Origin: JBDHRG01 sp039807445
GTDB taxonomy: Bacteria > Pseudomonadota > Gammaproteobacteria > Competibacterales > Competibacteraceae
NCBI GenBank assembly: GCA_039807445.1
Contig: JBDHRG010000163.1
Coordinates: 1-8,404 of the forward strand
Direction of reading: 5' to 3'
Length of the DNA stretch: 8,404 nucleotides
The notes under the pieces were generated by a model. The model made no database searches, was not told the origin of the DNA, and was given only the letters and a program-made list of their open reading frames with translations. Made by a program: the position numbers and the translations under genes. Shown piece by piece: positions 1-5,953 of the stretch (its first letter is position 1; each line of letters starts with the position of its first letter).

Positions 1-89
1 GCGGCGTGGATGGCGTTGTCGGTCGGGTCTTCGCGGTAGCCCCAGCCATCGAGGATGGCGAGGACGATGGGCTTGGGCGCGGCTGGCAT
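1..89 (-). CDS. gpmI: 2,3-bisphosphoglycerate-independent phosphoglycerate mutase, N-terminal 29 codons (partial)
   Basis: Only the first 29 codons lie in the window; the gene continues off the left edge. GpmI interconverts 3-phosphoglycerate and 2-phosphoglycerate in cytoplasmic glycolysis and gluconeogenesis without a bisphosphoglycerate cofactor, using two Mn ions. The N-terminus reads MPAAPKPIVLAILDGWGYRE, followed by DPTDNAIHA. The LDGWG motif holds the first metal-binding Asp (residue 14), and the DNAI motif follows as in the family. The ATG at 87-89 is preceded at good distance by a strong ribosome site. It begins 20 bp after the stop of the GapN-like gene on the same strand, so the two are probably co-transcribed. 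That fits chemically, because GapN makes 3-phosphoglycerate, the substrate of this enzyme. Identification rests on a short stretch, but the motif is distinctive. The alkaline-phosphatase fold and phosphoserine residue cannot be checked here. Confidence 0.88.
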   Translation of the reverse strand, partial: MPAAPKPIVLAILDGWGYREDPTDNAIHA

Positions 90-95
90 TCGATC

Positions 96-103
96 TCTCC
101 TTC
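96..103 (-). promoter_or_regulatory. ribosome binding site of gpmI
   Basis: On the minus strand AAGGAGAG lies 6 nt before the ATG at 89. It sits inside the 20-bp gap after the upstream gene's stop, which supports translation of gpmI from a shared message. Confidence 0.75.
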
Positions 104-109
104 GCAGGA

Positions 110-1732
110 TCAAAAAATGAACCGCGTGCTGAGGAACTTGGAGCGGTGCCCCTGCACGATGCCGTCGAGCAGCCGCGTGCTCGCCTCGGTCTGTTTCGCG
201 GCGACCATCGAGCGGATCGAGAACGAGCGCAGCGCGTCGTGCACCGACAGCGTGCCCTCGGCCGAGTCCTTGCGTCCGGTGAACGGAAACACGTCGGGGC
301 CGCGCTGGCACTGGCAGTTGAGGTTGACGCGGCTGACCTGGTTGACCAGCGGATCGATCAGGCCGGCGATCTGCTCGGGGCTGGAGCTGAAGAGGCTGAT
401 CTGCTGACCGTGATCGGAGCTGATCACGTACTCCAGGGCTTGCTCCACGTCCTCGAAGGTCGCGACCGGGATCACCGGTCCGAACTGCTCCTCGCGGTAG
501 AGCTTCATGCCCTCCGTGACCGGGAACACCAGCGCCGGGCGGAACAGCGAACCGGCGCGCTCGCCCCCGCCCGGGTTCAGCACCCGCGCCCCCTTGGCGA
601 CGGCATCGTCGACCAGCGACGCCATGAAGTCCGCCTTGCCCTCGGGCAGCGGCGTGACCATCACGCCCGGCTCCCAGGGCATGCCGATCTTGAGCTTCGC
701 GAGCTCCTCGCTGAAGCGGCGCAGAAAGGGCTCGACGATGGCCTGGTGCACCAGCAGCATCTTCAGCGCGGTGCAGCGCTGGCCGTTGAACGACAGCGTG
801 CCGAGCAGGCATTCGCGCACGGCGAGCTCGAGGTCGGCGTCGGGCAGCACGATCGCGGCGTTCTTGGCATCGAGCCCCAGCACCGCGCGCAGGCGGTTGC
901 TCTTGGGGTGCATCTTCTTCATCTGGTCGGCGACCTTGCTCGAGCCGATCAGGGTCAGCACGTTGATCTTGCCGGTGGCCATCACCCGCGGCACCACCAC
1001 CGAGCCACGCCCGTAGACGGTGTTGATCACGCCGCGGGGAAAGGCGCTGCGGAAGGCTTCGAGCAGCGGGTAGAACAGCAGCGTGCCGAAGCGCGGCGGC
1101 TTGAACAGCAGCGTGTTGCCCATGATCAGCGCCGGGATCAGCGTCGCGAAGGTCTCGTTCAGCGGGTAGTTGTACGGTCCCATGCACAGCACCACACCGA
1201 GCGGCGCGCGGCGGATCTGGCCGATCGTGCCCTCGACCACGGTGAAGCGCGAGCTGGCGTTGTCGAGCTGCTTGAGCTCGGCGATGGTGGCGCGGATGTA
1301 CTCGACGGTGCGGTCGAACTCCTTCTCGGAGTCGGCGAGGCTCTTGCCGATCTCCCACATGATCAGCTGCACGATCTGGCGCTTCTGCCCGAGCATCTGC
1401 CGGGTGAACTCCTCGACGCAGGCGATGCGCTCGGCCACCGACATCGTCGGCCACCTGCCGCGGCCCTGGTCGTAGGCGGCGACCGCGGCGGCGAGCGCCG
1501 CATCGGCCTCGGCCTCGGAGCTCTCCGGGTAGCTGCCGAGCACGACCGGCTCCAGCTCGCCGTCGGCCGAACGCACGCACACCGGCGAGCGCACGGTTTG
1601 CACCGCGCCCGACCAGGTCCGCAGCTCGCCGTCGACGAGGTAGGTGCGCTGGTGGATCGGCGCGAGCGGACGGTGCTCGGCGGGGATGTCGCTTTCCTGC
1701 GGAAAGAGCTGCTTCAGGTCGTCGTGAGCCAT
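110..1732 (-). CDS. gapN: NADP-type non-phosphorylating glyceraldehyde-3-phosphate dehydrogenase (aldehyde dehydrogenase superfamily)
   Basis: A cytoplasmic enzyme of 540 residues that probably oxidises glyceraldehyde 3-phosphate directly to 3-phosphoglycerate, making NADPH and bypassing phosphoglycerate kinase. The aldehyde dehydrogenase fold is clear: GPYNYP (Asn188, oxyanion hole), FKPP (Lys211, cofactor), FNGQRCTALK with catalytic Cys320, and EEQFGP (Glu415, cofactor ribose). GapN-type substrate arginines are present: Arg319 next to the Cys, and Arg477 in QRGPDVFPF, matching the RGTDNFPF segment of Streptococcus mutans GapN. Oddly, the general-base Glu of the usual LELGGK motif is Gly286 here (LGLDAK, 285-290). 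Relative to the roughly 475-residue streptococcal enzyme there are extra residues at the N-terminus and about 30 at the C-terminus (ending FLSTRFIF). The start could instead be the in-frame GTG at 1733-1735, one codon upstream and 8 nt from a GAGG site (11 nt for the ATG). A different phosphorylated aldehyde substrate remains possible. Confidence 0.85.
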   Translation of the reverse strand: MAHDDLKQLFPQESDIPAEHRPLAPIHQRTYLVDGELRTWSGAVQTVRSPVCVRSADGELEPVVLGSYPESSEAEADAALAAAVAAYDQGRGRWPTMSVAERIACVEEFTRQMLGQKRQIVQLIMWEIGKSLADSEKEFDRTVEYIRATIAELKQLDNASSRFTVVEGTIGQIRRAPLGVVLCMGPYNYPLNETFATLIPALIMGNTLLFKPPRFGTLLFYPLLEAFRSAFPRGVINTVYGRGSVVVPRVMATGKINVLTLIGSSKVADQMKKMHPKSNRLRAVLGLDAKNAAIVLPDADLELAVRECLLGTLSFNGQRCTALKMLLVHQAIVEPFLRRFSEELAKLKIGMPWEPGVMVTPLPEGKADFMASLVDDAVAKGARVLNPGGGERAGSLFRPALVFPVTEGMKLYREEQFGPVIPVATFEDVEQALEYVISSDHGQQISLFSSSPEQIAGLIDPLVNQVSRVNLNCQCQRGPDVFPFTGRKDSAEGTLSVHDALRSFSIRSMVAAKQTEASTRLLDGIVQGHRSKFLSTRFIF

Positions 1733-1743
1733 CACGGCAAGCG

Positions 1744-1747
1744 CCTC
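1744..1747 (-). promoter_or_regulatory. ribosome binding site of gapN; decides between GTG and ATG start
   Basis: GAGG on the minus strand lies 8 nt from a GTG (1733-1735) and 11 nt from the adjacent ATG (1730-1732). The spacing slightly favours the GTG, and the glpD GTG start has the same GAGG-to-start distance. The protein differs by only one residue. Confidence 0.5.
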
Positions 1748-1769
1748 GGGTGGGGTGGGTGGTTCGATG

Positions 1770-1788
1770 TTTGTAGTTTAACTACAAA
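1770..1788. promoter_or_regulatory. operator 1 upstream of gapN: perfect 9-bp inverted repeat, HexR-like
   Basis: The sequence TTTGTAGTTTAACTACAAA is a perfect palindrome with 9-bp arms around one T. It sits 35 bp upstream of the gapN start, overlapping the expected transcription start. Its core TGTA-N7-TACA resembles the published HexR (RpiR-family, responsive to 2-keto-3-deoxy-6-phosphogluconate) sites that control central sugar metabolism in proteobacteria. The palindrome is directly visible; the regulator's name is inference. Confidence 0.65.
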
Positions 1789-1818
1789 ATTGTCCGGTAG
1801 TGAAGGGCAGATGAGCAA
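1789..1818 (-). promoter_or_regulatory. candidate sigma-70 promoter of gapN-gpmI
   Basis: On the minus strand TTGCTC (1813-1818) is followed after 18 nt by GACAAT (1789-1794). Both hexamers are mediocre (3 and 4 of 6 matches). Their placement is suggestive: the pair falls between two palindromic operators, and the predicted start of transcription would lie inside the proximal operator (1770-1788). A weak promoter call. Confidence 0.35.
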
Positions 1819-1823
1819 TTTAA

Positions 1824-1838
1824 TGTAGTTTTAATACA
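1824..1838. promoter_or_regulatory. operator 2 upstream of gapN: degenerate copy of operator 1
   Basis: TGTAGTTTTAATACA matches the 15-bp core of operator 1 at 13 of 15 positions. The centres (1779 and 1831) are 52 bp apart, about five helical turns, so bound dimers would face the same side of the DNA. It lies just upstream of the candidate -35 and overlaps the T-rich tail of the glpK terminator. Confidence 0.55.
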
Positions 1839-1866
1839 AACACGCGCTGCATCGGTCCGCAGCGCG
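1832..1866 (-). terminator. rho-independent-like terminator after glpK
   Basis: A perfect GC-rich 8-bp stem, CGCGCTGC (1843-1850) with GCAGCGCG (1859-1866), has an 8-nt loop. On the minus strand it is followed directly by the T-rich run TGTTTGTATT. It lies about 85 nt beyond the glpK stop and would end the glpDFK message before the gapN promoter. The T tract is interrupted, so efficiency is uncertain. A competing 6-bp stem, GTCCGC/GCGGAC (1855-1869), overlaps it. Confidence 0.55.
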
Positions 1867-1951
1867 GACGATTGCAGACAGAGGAGGGGCGGCAGGACCG
1901 CGAGCTCGCCCGAACCTCCAGCAAAACGGCGATATTTCTTGGGAGCCCGTA

Positions 1952-3454
1952 TCACTCGCCGATGCGGAAGCCCATCGTCGCCTCGACCGCCTTTTGCCAG
2001 CCGGCGTACAGCGCCTCGCGTACGGGCGCGTCCATGCCCGGCGTGAAGGTACGGTCGACGTGCCAGTAGCGCGCGATCTCGTCGCGGCTCTTCCAGAAGT
2101 CCACCGCCAGCCCGGCGAGGTAGGCCGCGCCGAGCGCAGTGGTCTCGGCGACCTGCGGGCGTTCGACCGGCACGGCCAGGATGTCGCTCTGGAACTGCAT
2201 CAGGAAACCGTTGGCGACCGCGCCGCCGTCGACGCGCAGCGCCTTCAGCTCGATGCCCGAATCGGCCTGCATCGCCGCCAGCACATCGCGCGTCTGGTAG
2301 GCGAGCGACTCGAGCGTCGCGCGGACGAAGTGCTCCTTGTCGGTGCCGCGCGTCAGCCCGAACACCGCACCGCGCACGTCGCTGCGCCAGTACGGCGCGC
2401 CGAGGCCGACGAAGGCCGGCACCACGTACACGCCCTCGGTCGAAGCCACGCGCTCGGCCAGCGCTTCCGACTCGGCGGCGCTGTCGAGCAGGCGCAGCCC
2501 GTCGCGCAGCCACTGGATCGCCGAGCCGGCGACGAAGATGCTGCCCTCGAGCGCGTACTCGACCTTGCCATCGACGCCCCAGGCGATGGTGGTCAGCAGG
2601 CCGTTCTTCGACTTCACCGCCTGGTCGCCGGTGTTCATCAGCATGAAGCAGCCGGTACCGTAGGTGTTCTTGGCCATGCCGGGCGCGTAGCAGGCCTGGC
2701 CGAACAGCGCCGCCTGCTGGTCGCCGGCCACACCGGCGATCGGCACCGCTTCGCCGAAGAAGTGGTTCGGCGCGGTGTGGCCGTAGACTTCGCTCGAGGG
2801 GCGCACCTCGGGCAGCATCGCCCGCGGCACCCCGAGCATCGCCAGCAGTTCGTCGTCCCAGCGCAGCGCATGGATGTCGTACATCAGCGTGCGCGAAGCG
2901 TTCGAATAGTCGGTGACGTGCGCCTGGCCGCCGCTCAGGTTCCAGATCAGCCAGGTGTCGATGGTGCCGAACAGCAGCTCGCCGCGCTCGGCCCGATCGC
3001 GGGCACCGGGGACGTGGTCGAGGATCCACTTGACCTTGGTGCCGGAGAAGTAGGCGTCGATCAAGAGCCCGGTCTTGTCGCGCACCAGCGCCTCGTGACC
3101 TTGCGCCTTCAGCGCGTCGCAGATGCCGGCGGTCTGGCGCGACTGCCAGACGATCGCGTTGTGCACCGGCCGGCCGGTGGTCTTGTCCCAGACCACGGCG
3201 GTTTCGCGCTGGTTGGTGATGCCGATCGCGGCGATGCTCGCCGGCTCGATCCGGCAGTTCGTGATCACCTCGGTCACGGTGGCCAGCACCGAGGCGAGGA
3301 TCTCGGTGGCGTCGTGCTCGACCCAGCCCGGCTCGGGGAACAGCTGCGTGAACTCGCGCTGCGCGCTGCCGACGATGGCGCCGCTGCGGTCGAACAGGAT
3401 CGCACGCGAGCTGGTGGTGCCCTGGTCGATCGCGAGGATGTACTGCTTCTCCAT
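1952..3454 (-). CDS. glpK: glycerol kinase
   Basis: Phosphorylates glycerol with ATP to sn-glycerol 3-phosphate in the cytoplasm, trapping glycerol that enters by GlpF. The 500-residue FGGY-family protein matches the usual length (502 in E. coli). It starts MEKQYILAIDQGTTSSRAIL, with the nucleotide-binding DQGTT motif at 10-14. Glycerol-binding residues are all visible: Arg83-Glu84 in NQRE, Tyr135 in the YFSGTK signature, and Asp245-Gln246 in AGDQQAALFGQ. YGTGCF (265-270) and DGGAVANGFLMQ (409-420) are the later family signatures. The ATG is set by a strong ribosome site 6 nt away, and it is the third gene of glpDFK, 29 bp after glpF. The loop binding fructose 1,6-bisphosphate in E. coli (GGTRIP) reads FGEAVP here, and the Zn-binding Glu used by enzyme IIA-glucose is Val477. 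The enzyme therefore probably lacks both E. coli controls. Confidence 0.97.
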   Translation of the reverse strand: MEKQYILAIDQGTTSSRAILFDRSGAIVGSAQREFTQLFPEPGWVEHDATEILASVLATVTEVITNCRIEPASIAAIGITNQRETAVVWDKTTGRPVHNAIVWQSRQTAGICDALKAQGHEALVRDKTGLLIDAYFSGTKVKWILDHVPGARDRAERGELLFGTIDTWLIWNLSGGQAHVTDYSNASRTLMYDIHALRWDDELLAMLGVPRAMLPEVRPSSEVYGHTAPNHFFGEAVPIAGVAGDQQAALFGQACYAPGMAKNTYGTGCFMLMNTGDQAVKSKNGLLTTIAWGVDGKVEYALEGSIFVAGSAIQWLRDGLRLLDSAAESEALAERVASTEGVYVVPAFVGLGAPYWRSDVRGAVFGLTRGTDKEHFVRATLESLAYQTRDVLAAMQADSGIELKALRVDGGAVANGFLMQFQSDILAVPVERPQVAETTALGAAYLAGLAVDFWKSRDEIARYWHVDRTFTPGMDAPVREALYAGWQKAVEATMGFRIGE

Positions 3455-3460
3455 GGCCCG

Positions 3461-3468
3461 TCTCCTCT
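3461..3468 (-). promoter_or_regulatory. ribosome binding site of glpK
   Basis: AGAGGAGA on the minus strand lies 6 nt before the ATG at 3452-3454, in the 29-bp gap after glpF. It rules out longer upstream in-frame starts, which would read through glpF. Confidence 0.8.
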
Positions 3469-3483
3469 GGTGGTGGTGCGGGT

Positions 3484-4191
3484 TCAGGCGAACAAGGTGT
3501 TGTAGGCGAGCGCGCCGAGCACGCCGCCGATGATCGGCGCGATCACCGGGATCGCCGCGTAGCCCCAGTCGGACGCTCCCTTGCCGGGAATCGGCAGCAG
3601 CGCATGCGCCAGGCGCGGGCCGAGATCGCGCGCCGGGTTGATCGCGTAGCCGGTCGGGCCGCCGAGCGACATGCCGATCGACACCACCAGCAGGCCGACC
3701 GCGAAGGGCACGAAGCCGTCCGCCATCTTGTTGGCGCCGATCGCCAGCACGCCGAATACCAGCACGAAGGTGCCGATCACCTCGGTCAGGAAGTTCGCCG
3801 GCAGGTTGCGGATCGCCGGAGCGGTGGCGAACACCGCGAGCTTGGTGCCGGCGTCGTCGGTGCCCTTCCAGTGCGGCAGGTAGTGCAGGTAGACCAGGAC
3901 TGCGCCGAGAAAGGCGCCGATCATCTGCGCTGCGACGTACATCGGCACGTCGGCCCACGCGAACTTGCCGATCGCGGCCAGGCCCAGCGTCACCGCCGGA
4001 TTCAGGTGCGCGCCGCTGACCGAACCGACCGTGTACACCGCCATCACGACCGCCAGGCCCCAGGCCAGCGTCACGACGATCCAGCCGGCGTCCTTGGCCT
4101 TGGAATCCTTGAGCAGGATGCCGGCGACGACGCCGTCGCCGAGCAGGATCAGCAGCAGCGTGCCGAACAGTTCACCGAAAAAGACGGACAT
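3484..4191 (-). CDS. glpF: glycerol uptake facilitator (aquaglyceroporin, MIP family)
   Basis: Inner-membrane channel that lets glycerol diffuse into the cell. The 235-residue protein has the aquaporin duplication: six hydrophobic segments (about 4-27, 36-56, 82-104, 130-153, 160-178, 208-233) and two pore half-helices carrying the NPA motifs, GAHLNPAVT (N64-P65-A66) and GYAINPARDLGPR (N185-P186-A187). Asp189 after the second NPA is the usual mark of glycerol channels versus water channels. The selectivity filter would be Trp44, Tyr182 and Arg188; E. coli GlpF has Trp48, Phe200 and Arg206, so one aromatic differs. The third-loop sequence YLHYLPHWKGTDD and the shorter length (281 in E. coli) look more like Bacillus-type GlpF, from memory of that family. 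It is the middle gene of glpDFK, with a strong ribosome site 5 nt before its ATG. Confidence 0.95.
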   Translation of the reverse strand: MSVFFGELFGTLLLILLGDGVVAGILLKDSKAKDAGWIVVTLAWGLAVVMAVYTVGSVSGAHLNPAVTLGLAAIGKFAWADVPMYVAAQMIGAFLGAVLVYLHYLPHWKGTDDAGTKLAVFATAPAIRNLPANFLTEVIGTFVLVFGVLAIGANKMADGFVPFAVGLLVVSIGMSLGGPTGYAINPARDLGPRLAHALLPIPGKGASDWGYAAIPVIAPIIGGVLGALAYNTLFA

Positions 4192-4196
4192 GGGGG

Positions 4197-4204
4197 CTCC
4201 TCCT
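4197..4204 (-). promoter_or_regulatory. ribosome binding site of glpF
   Basis: AGGAGGAG on the minus strand, 5 nt before the ATG at 4189-4191. It is a near-perfect Shine-Dalgarno and probably the strongest in the operon, which would suit abundant channel production. Confidence 0.8.
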
Positions 4205-4234
4205 GGGTTTCTCCACGAGGTGGTGGCAATACGG

Positions 4235-4282
4235 GGGCAGGCATGTCCTGCCCGTCGGTGAAACCGGCGCGTCGCCGACGGG
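4235..4282 (-). other. two overlapping hairpins between glpD and glpF
   Basis: The 103-bp glpD-glpF gap holds two perfect inverted repeats that share three bases. Hairpin A pairs GGGCAGG (4235-4241) with CCTGCCC (4247-4253) around a 5-nt loop. Hairpin B pairs CCCGTCGG (4251-4258) with CCGACGGG (4275-4282), extendable by three pairs including one G-U. Neither is followed by a T run on the minus strand, so these are not ordinary terminators. They may protect the 3' end of glpD RNA or modulate read-through into glpFK (inferred). Confidence 0.45.
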
Positions 4283-4294
4283 GTCTGCGCCCGT

Positions 4295-5857
4295 CTAGCG
4301 GGACTGGCCGGCGAGCCTGTGCCCGGCCGGGCAGGGGAAAGCGGTGGTGTCGGCCAGGCGCGAGCGCAGGTGGTGTTCGAGCTTCGCCCGCTGCTCGGCG
4401 TCGAGGCGCAGCCCGAGCTTGGAGCGGCGCCAGAGGATGTCCTCGGCCGTGCGCGCCCACTCCTCGCGCACCAGGTAGTCGACTTCGGCTGCGGTCAGCC
4501 CGGCGCCGAAGTGCTCGCCGAGCCCCTCCAGGCTCGTGGCCGCACCGAGCACGCGAGCGGCACGGGTACCGTAGGCGCGCGCCAGGCGCAGGGCCAGCGC
4601 GTCGGGCAGCCACCGGTATTCGGCCCGGAAGCGGGCGAGGAAGCCGGCGAAGTCGGCATCAGCGATGTCGCCACCCGGCAGCGGCGCGTCCTCGCCGGTC
4701 CAGGCCCCGGCTTCGCAGCCGAGCTTCGGCGCGAGCCGGTCCAGCGCTTCTTCGGCCAGCTTGCGATACGTGGTGATCTTGCCGCCGAACACCGACAACA
4801 GCGGCGCACCGTCGCCCGCATCGAGGTCGAGCAGGTAGTCGCGCGTGACTTCGGACGCACGGCCGCTGGCGTCGTCGAGCAGCGGGCGCACCCCCGAGTA
4901 GCTCCAGACCACGTCGCTCGGCGCGATCGGCTTGGCGAAGTAGCGGTTGGCGGCTTCGCACAGGTAGGCGGTTTCGTCGGCGTCGATCGCGACCTCGGCC
5001 GGGTCGCCGTGGTACTCGACGTCGGTGGTGCCGATCAGCGTGAAGTCGCCCTCGTAGGGGATCGCGAACACGATGCGCTGGTCGGGCTGCTGGAAGATGT
5101 AGGCATAGCCGTGTTCGAACAGCTTCGGCACCACGATGTGGCTGCCCTTGACCAGGCGCAGCGCGCGCGGGCGCCGCAGCTGCACCGCTTCGCCGAGGAA
5201 GCGGCCGACCCAGGGGCCGGCGGCGTTGACCAGCGCCCGCGCCGTGACTTCGCGCGCGCTGCCGTCGGCGAGCCGCAGCGTGGCTTTCCAGACGCCGCCT
5301 TCGCGCCGCGCGGACTCGCAGCGCGTGCGCGTCAGCACTTCGGCGCCGCGCCCGGCGGCGTCGATCGCGTTCAGCACCACCAGCCGGGCGTCCTGGACCC
5401 AGCCGTCGGAGTAGACGAAGCCCTTGGCCAGCTCCGCCACCAGCGGCGCGCCGGCCGGGTGCTGGCGCAGGTCGACCCCCTCGGAGCCCGGCAGCAGCTT
5501 GCGCTTGCCGAAGTCGAGGTGGTCGTACAGGAACAGCCCCAGGCGGATCAGCCAGGCCGGGCGCAGGTGCGGCTGGTGCGGCAGCACGAAGCGCAGCGGC
5601 CAGATGATGTGCGGCGCGGTGCGCAGCAGCACTTCGCGCTCGGCCAGCGCCTTGCCCACCAGGCGGAACTCGCGCTGCTCGAGGTAGCGCAGCCCGCCGT
5701 GGATCAGCTTGGTGCTGGCGCTGGAGGTGTGCGACGCCAGGTCGTGCTGTTCGCACAGCAACACCCGCAGCCCCCGTCCGGCGGCATCGCGGGCGATGCC
5801 GGCGCCGTTGATGCCGCCGCCGACGACCAGCAGATCGTATGAACCGGTTGTTTTCAC
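4295..5857 (-). CDS. glpD: aerobic glycerol-3-phosphate dehydrogenase (FAD, quinone-linked)
   Basis: Oxidises sn-glycerol 3-phosphate to dihydroxyacetone phosphate at the inner membrane and passes electrons to the quinone pool. The 520-residue protein begins with an FAD Rossmann motif, VVGGGINGAGIARDAAGRG (11-29), with Glu36 at the end of the second strand. TSSASTKLIHGGLRYLE (44-60) matches the E. coli GlpD flavin-site segment almost exactly. Active-site arginines are seen in YSGVRPL (Arg324) and TRDY (Arg339), with GGKITTYRKLAE (358-369) closing the flavin domain. Along its whole length it follows E. coli GlpD (501 residues), with about 20 extra residues at the C-terminus. The start is a GTG with GAGG 8 nt upstream; no ATG near it fits. 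It is the first gene of glpDFK and has a recognisable promoter overlapped by palindromes. The anaerobic GlpA type is unlikely because no glpB or glpC follows. Confidence 0.97.
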   Translation of the reverse strand: MKTTGSYDLLVVGGGINGAGIARDAAGRGLRVLLCEQHDLASHTSSASTKLIHGGLRYLEQREFRLVGKALAEREVLLRTAPHIIWPLRFVLPHQPHLRPAWLIRLGLFLYDHLDFGKRKLLPGSEGVDLRQHPAGAPLVAELAKGFVYSDGWVQDARLVVLNAIDAAGRGAEVLTRTRCESARREGGVWKATLRLADGSAREVTARALVNAAGPWVGRFLGEAVQLRRPRALRLVKGSHIVVPKLFEHGYAYIFQQPDQRIVFAIPYEGDFTLIGTTDVEYHGDPAEVAIDADETAYLCEAANRYFAKPIAPSDVVWSYSGVRPLLDDASGRASEVTRDYLLDLDAGDGAPLLSVFGGKITTYRKLAEEALDRLAPKLGCEAGAWTGEDAPLPGGDIADADFAGFLARFRAEYRWLPDALALRLARAYGTRAARVLGAATSLEGLGEHFGAGLTAAEVDYLVREEWARTAEDILWRRSKLGLRLDAEQRAKLEHHLRSRLADTTAFPCPAGHRLAGQSR

Positions 5858-5865
5858 GAAGCAAT

Positions 5866-5869
5866 CCTC
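5866..5869 (-). promoter_or_regulatory. ribosome binding site setting the GTG start of glpD
   Basis: GAGG on the minus strand lies 8 nt from the GTG at 5855-5857. The wider leader (5866-5879, minus strand CGAACCACCCGAGG) recurs before gapN with a 9-nt C-rich insertion (1744-1766). Confidence 0.6.
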
Positions 5870-5915
5870 GGGTGGTTCGGGCTGCCGCGGCCTGCTTGCG
5901 GGCCCCGATCGTGAT

Positions 5916-5927
5916 ATTCGAACGAAT
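5916..5927. promoter_or_regulatory. small palindrome over the glpD -10 and start of transcription
   Basis: ATTCG-AA-CGAAT is a perfect 5-bp inverted repeat that overlaps the -10 hexamer and the predicted transcription start of glpD. TTCG/CGAA half-sites occur in E. coli GlpR operators, but there the spacer is 4 bp and here it is 2. A regulator assignment is therefore only a guess. Confidence 0.4.
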
Positions 5928-5953
5928 CATAATCGCGCTTTCATGTTTTTCAA
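5926..5953 (-). promoter_or_regulatory. sigma-70 promoter of glpDFK
   Basis: On the minus strand TTGAAA (5948-5953) is separated by 16 nt from TATGAT (5926-5931). Each hexamer matches consensus at 5 of 6 positions, which is strong for such GC-rich DNA. Transcription would start near 5919, giving a leader of about 60 nt before the GTG. Confidence 0.7.

Noticed and set aside
146..1828. Long plus-strand open frame antisense to gapN
   Set aside because: Its product is rich in Arg, His, Ala and Gln without recognisable domains. It mirrors the gapN reading frame in GC-rich DNA, and the sense protein has clear aldehyde dehydrogenase motifs.
1994..3505. Long plus-strand open frame antisense to glpK
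   Set aside because: Low-complexity Arg/His/Ala-rich product. The minus strand encodes a full glycerol kinase with all catalytic residues.
4235..4253. Rho-independent terminator between glpD and glpF
   Set aside because: The stem is good, but the minus-strand bases after it are CGTATTGCC, without a T run, and glpF and glpK need read-through.
4319..5842. Long plus-strand open frame antisense to glpD
   Set aside because: Same kind of GC-driven shadow. GlpD on the other strand aligns along its full length to a known family.
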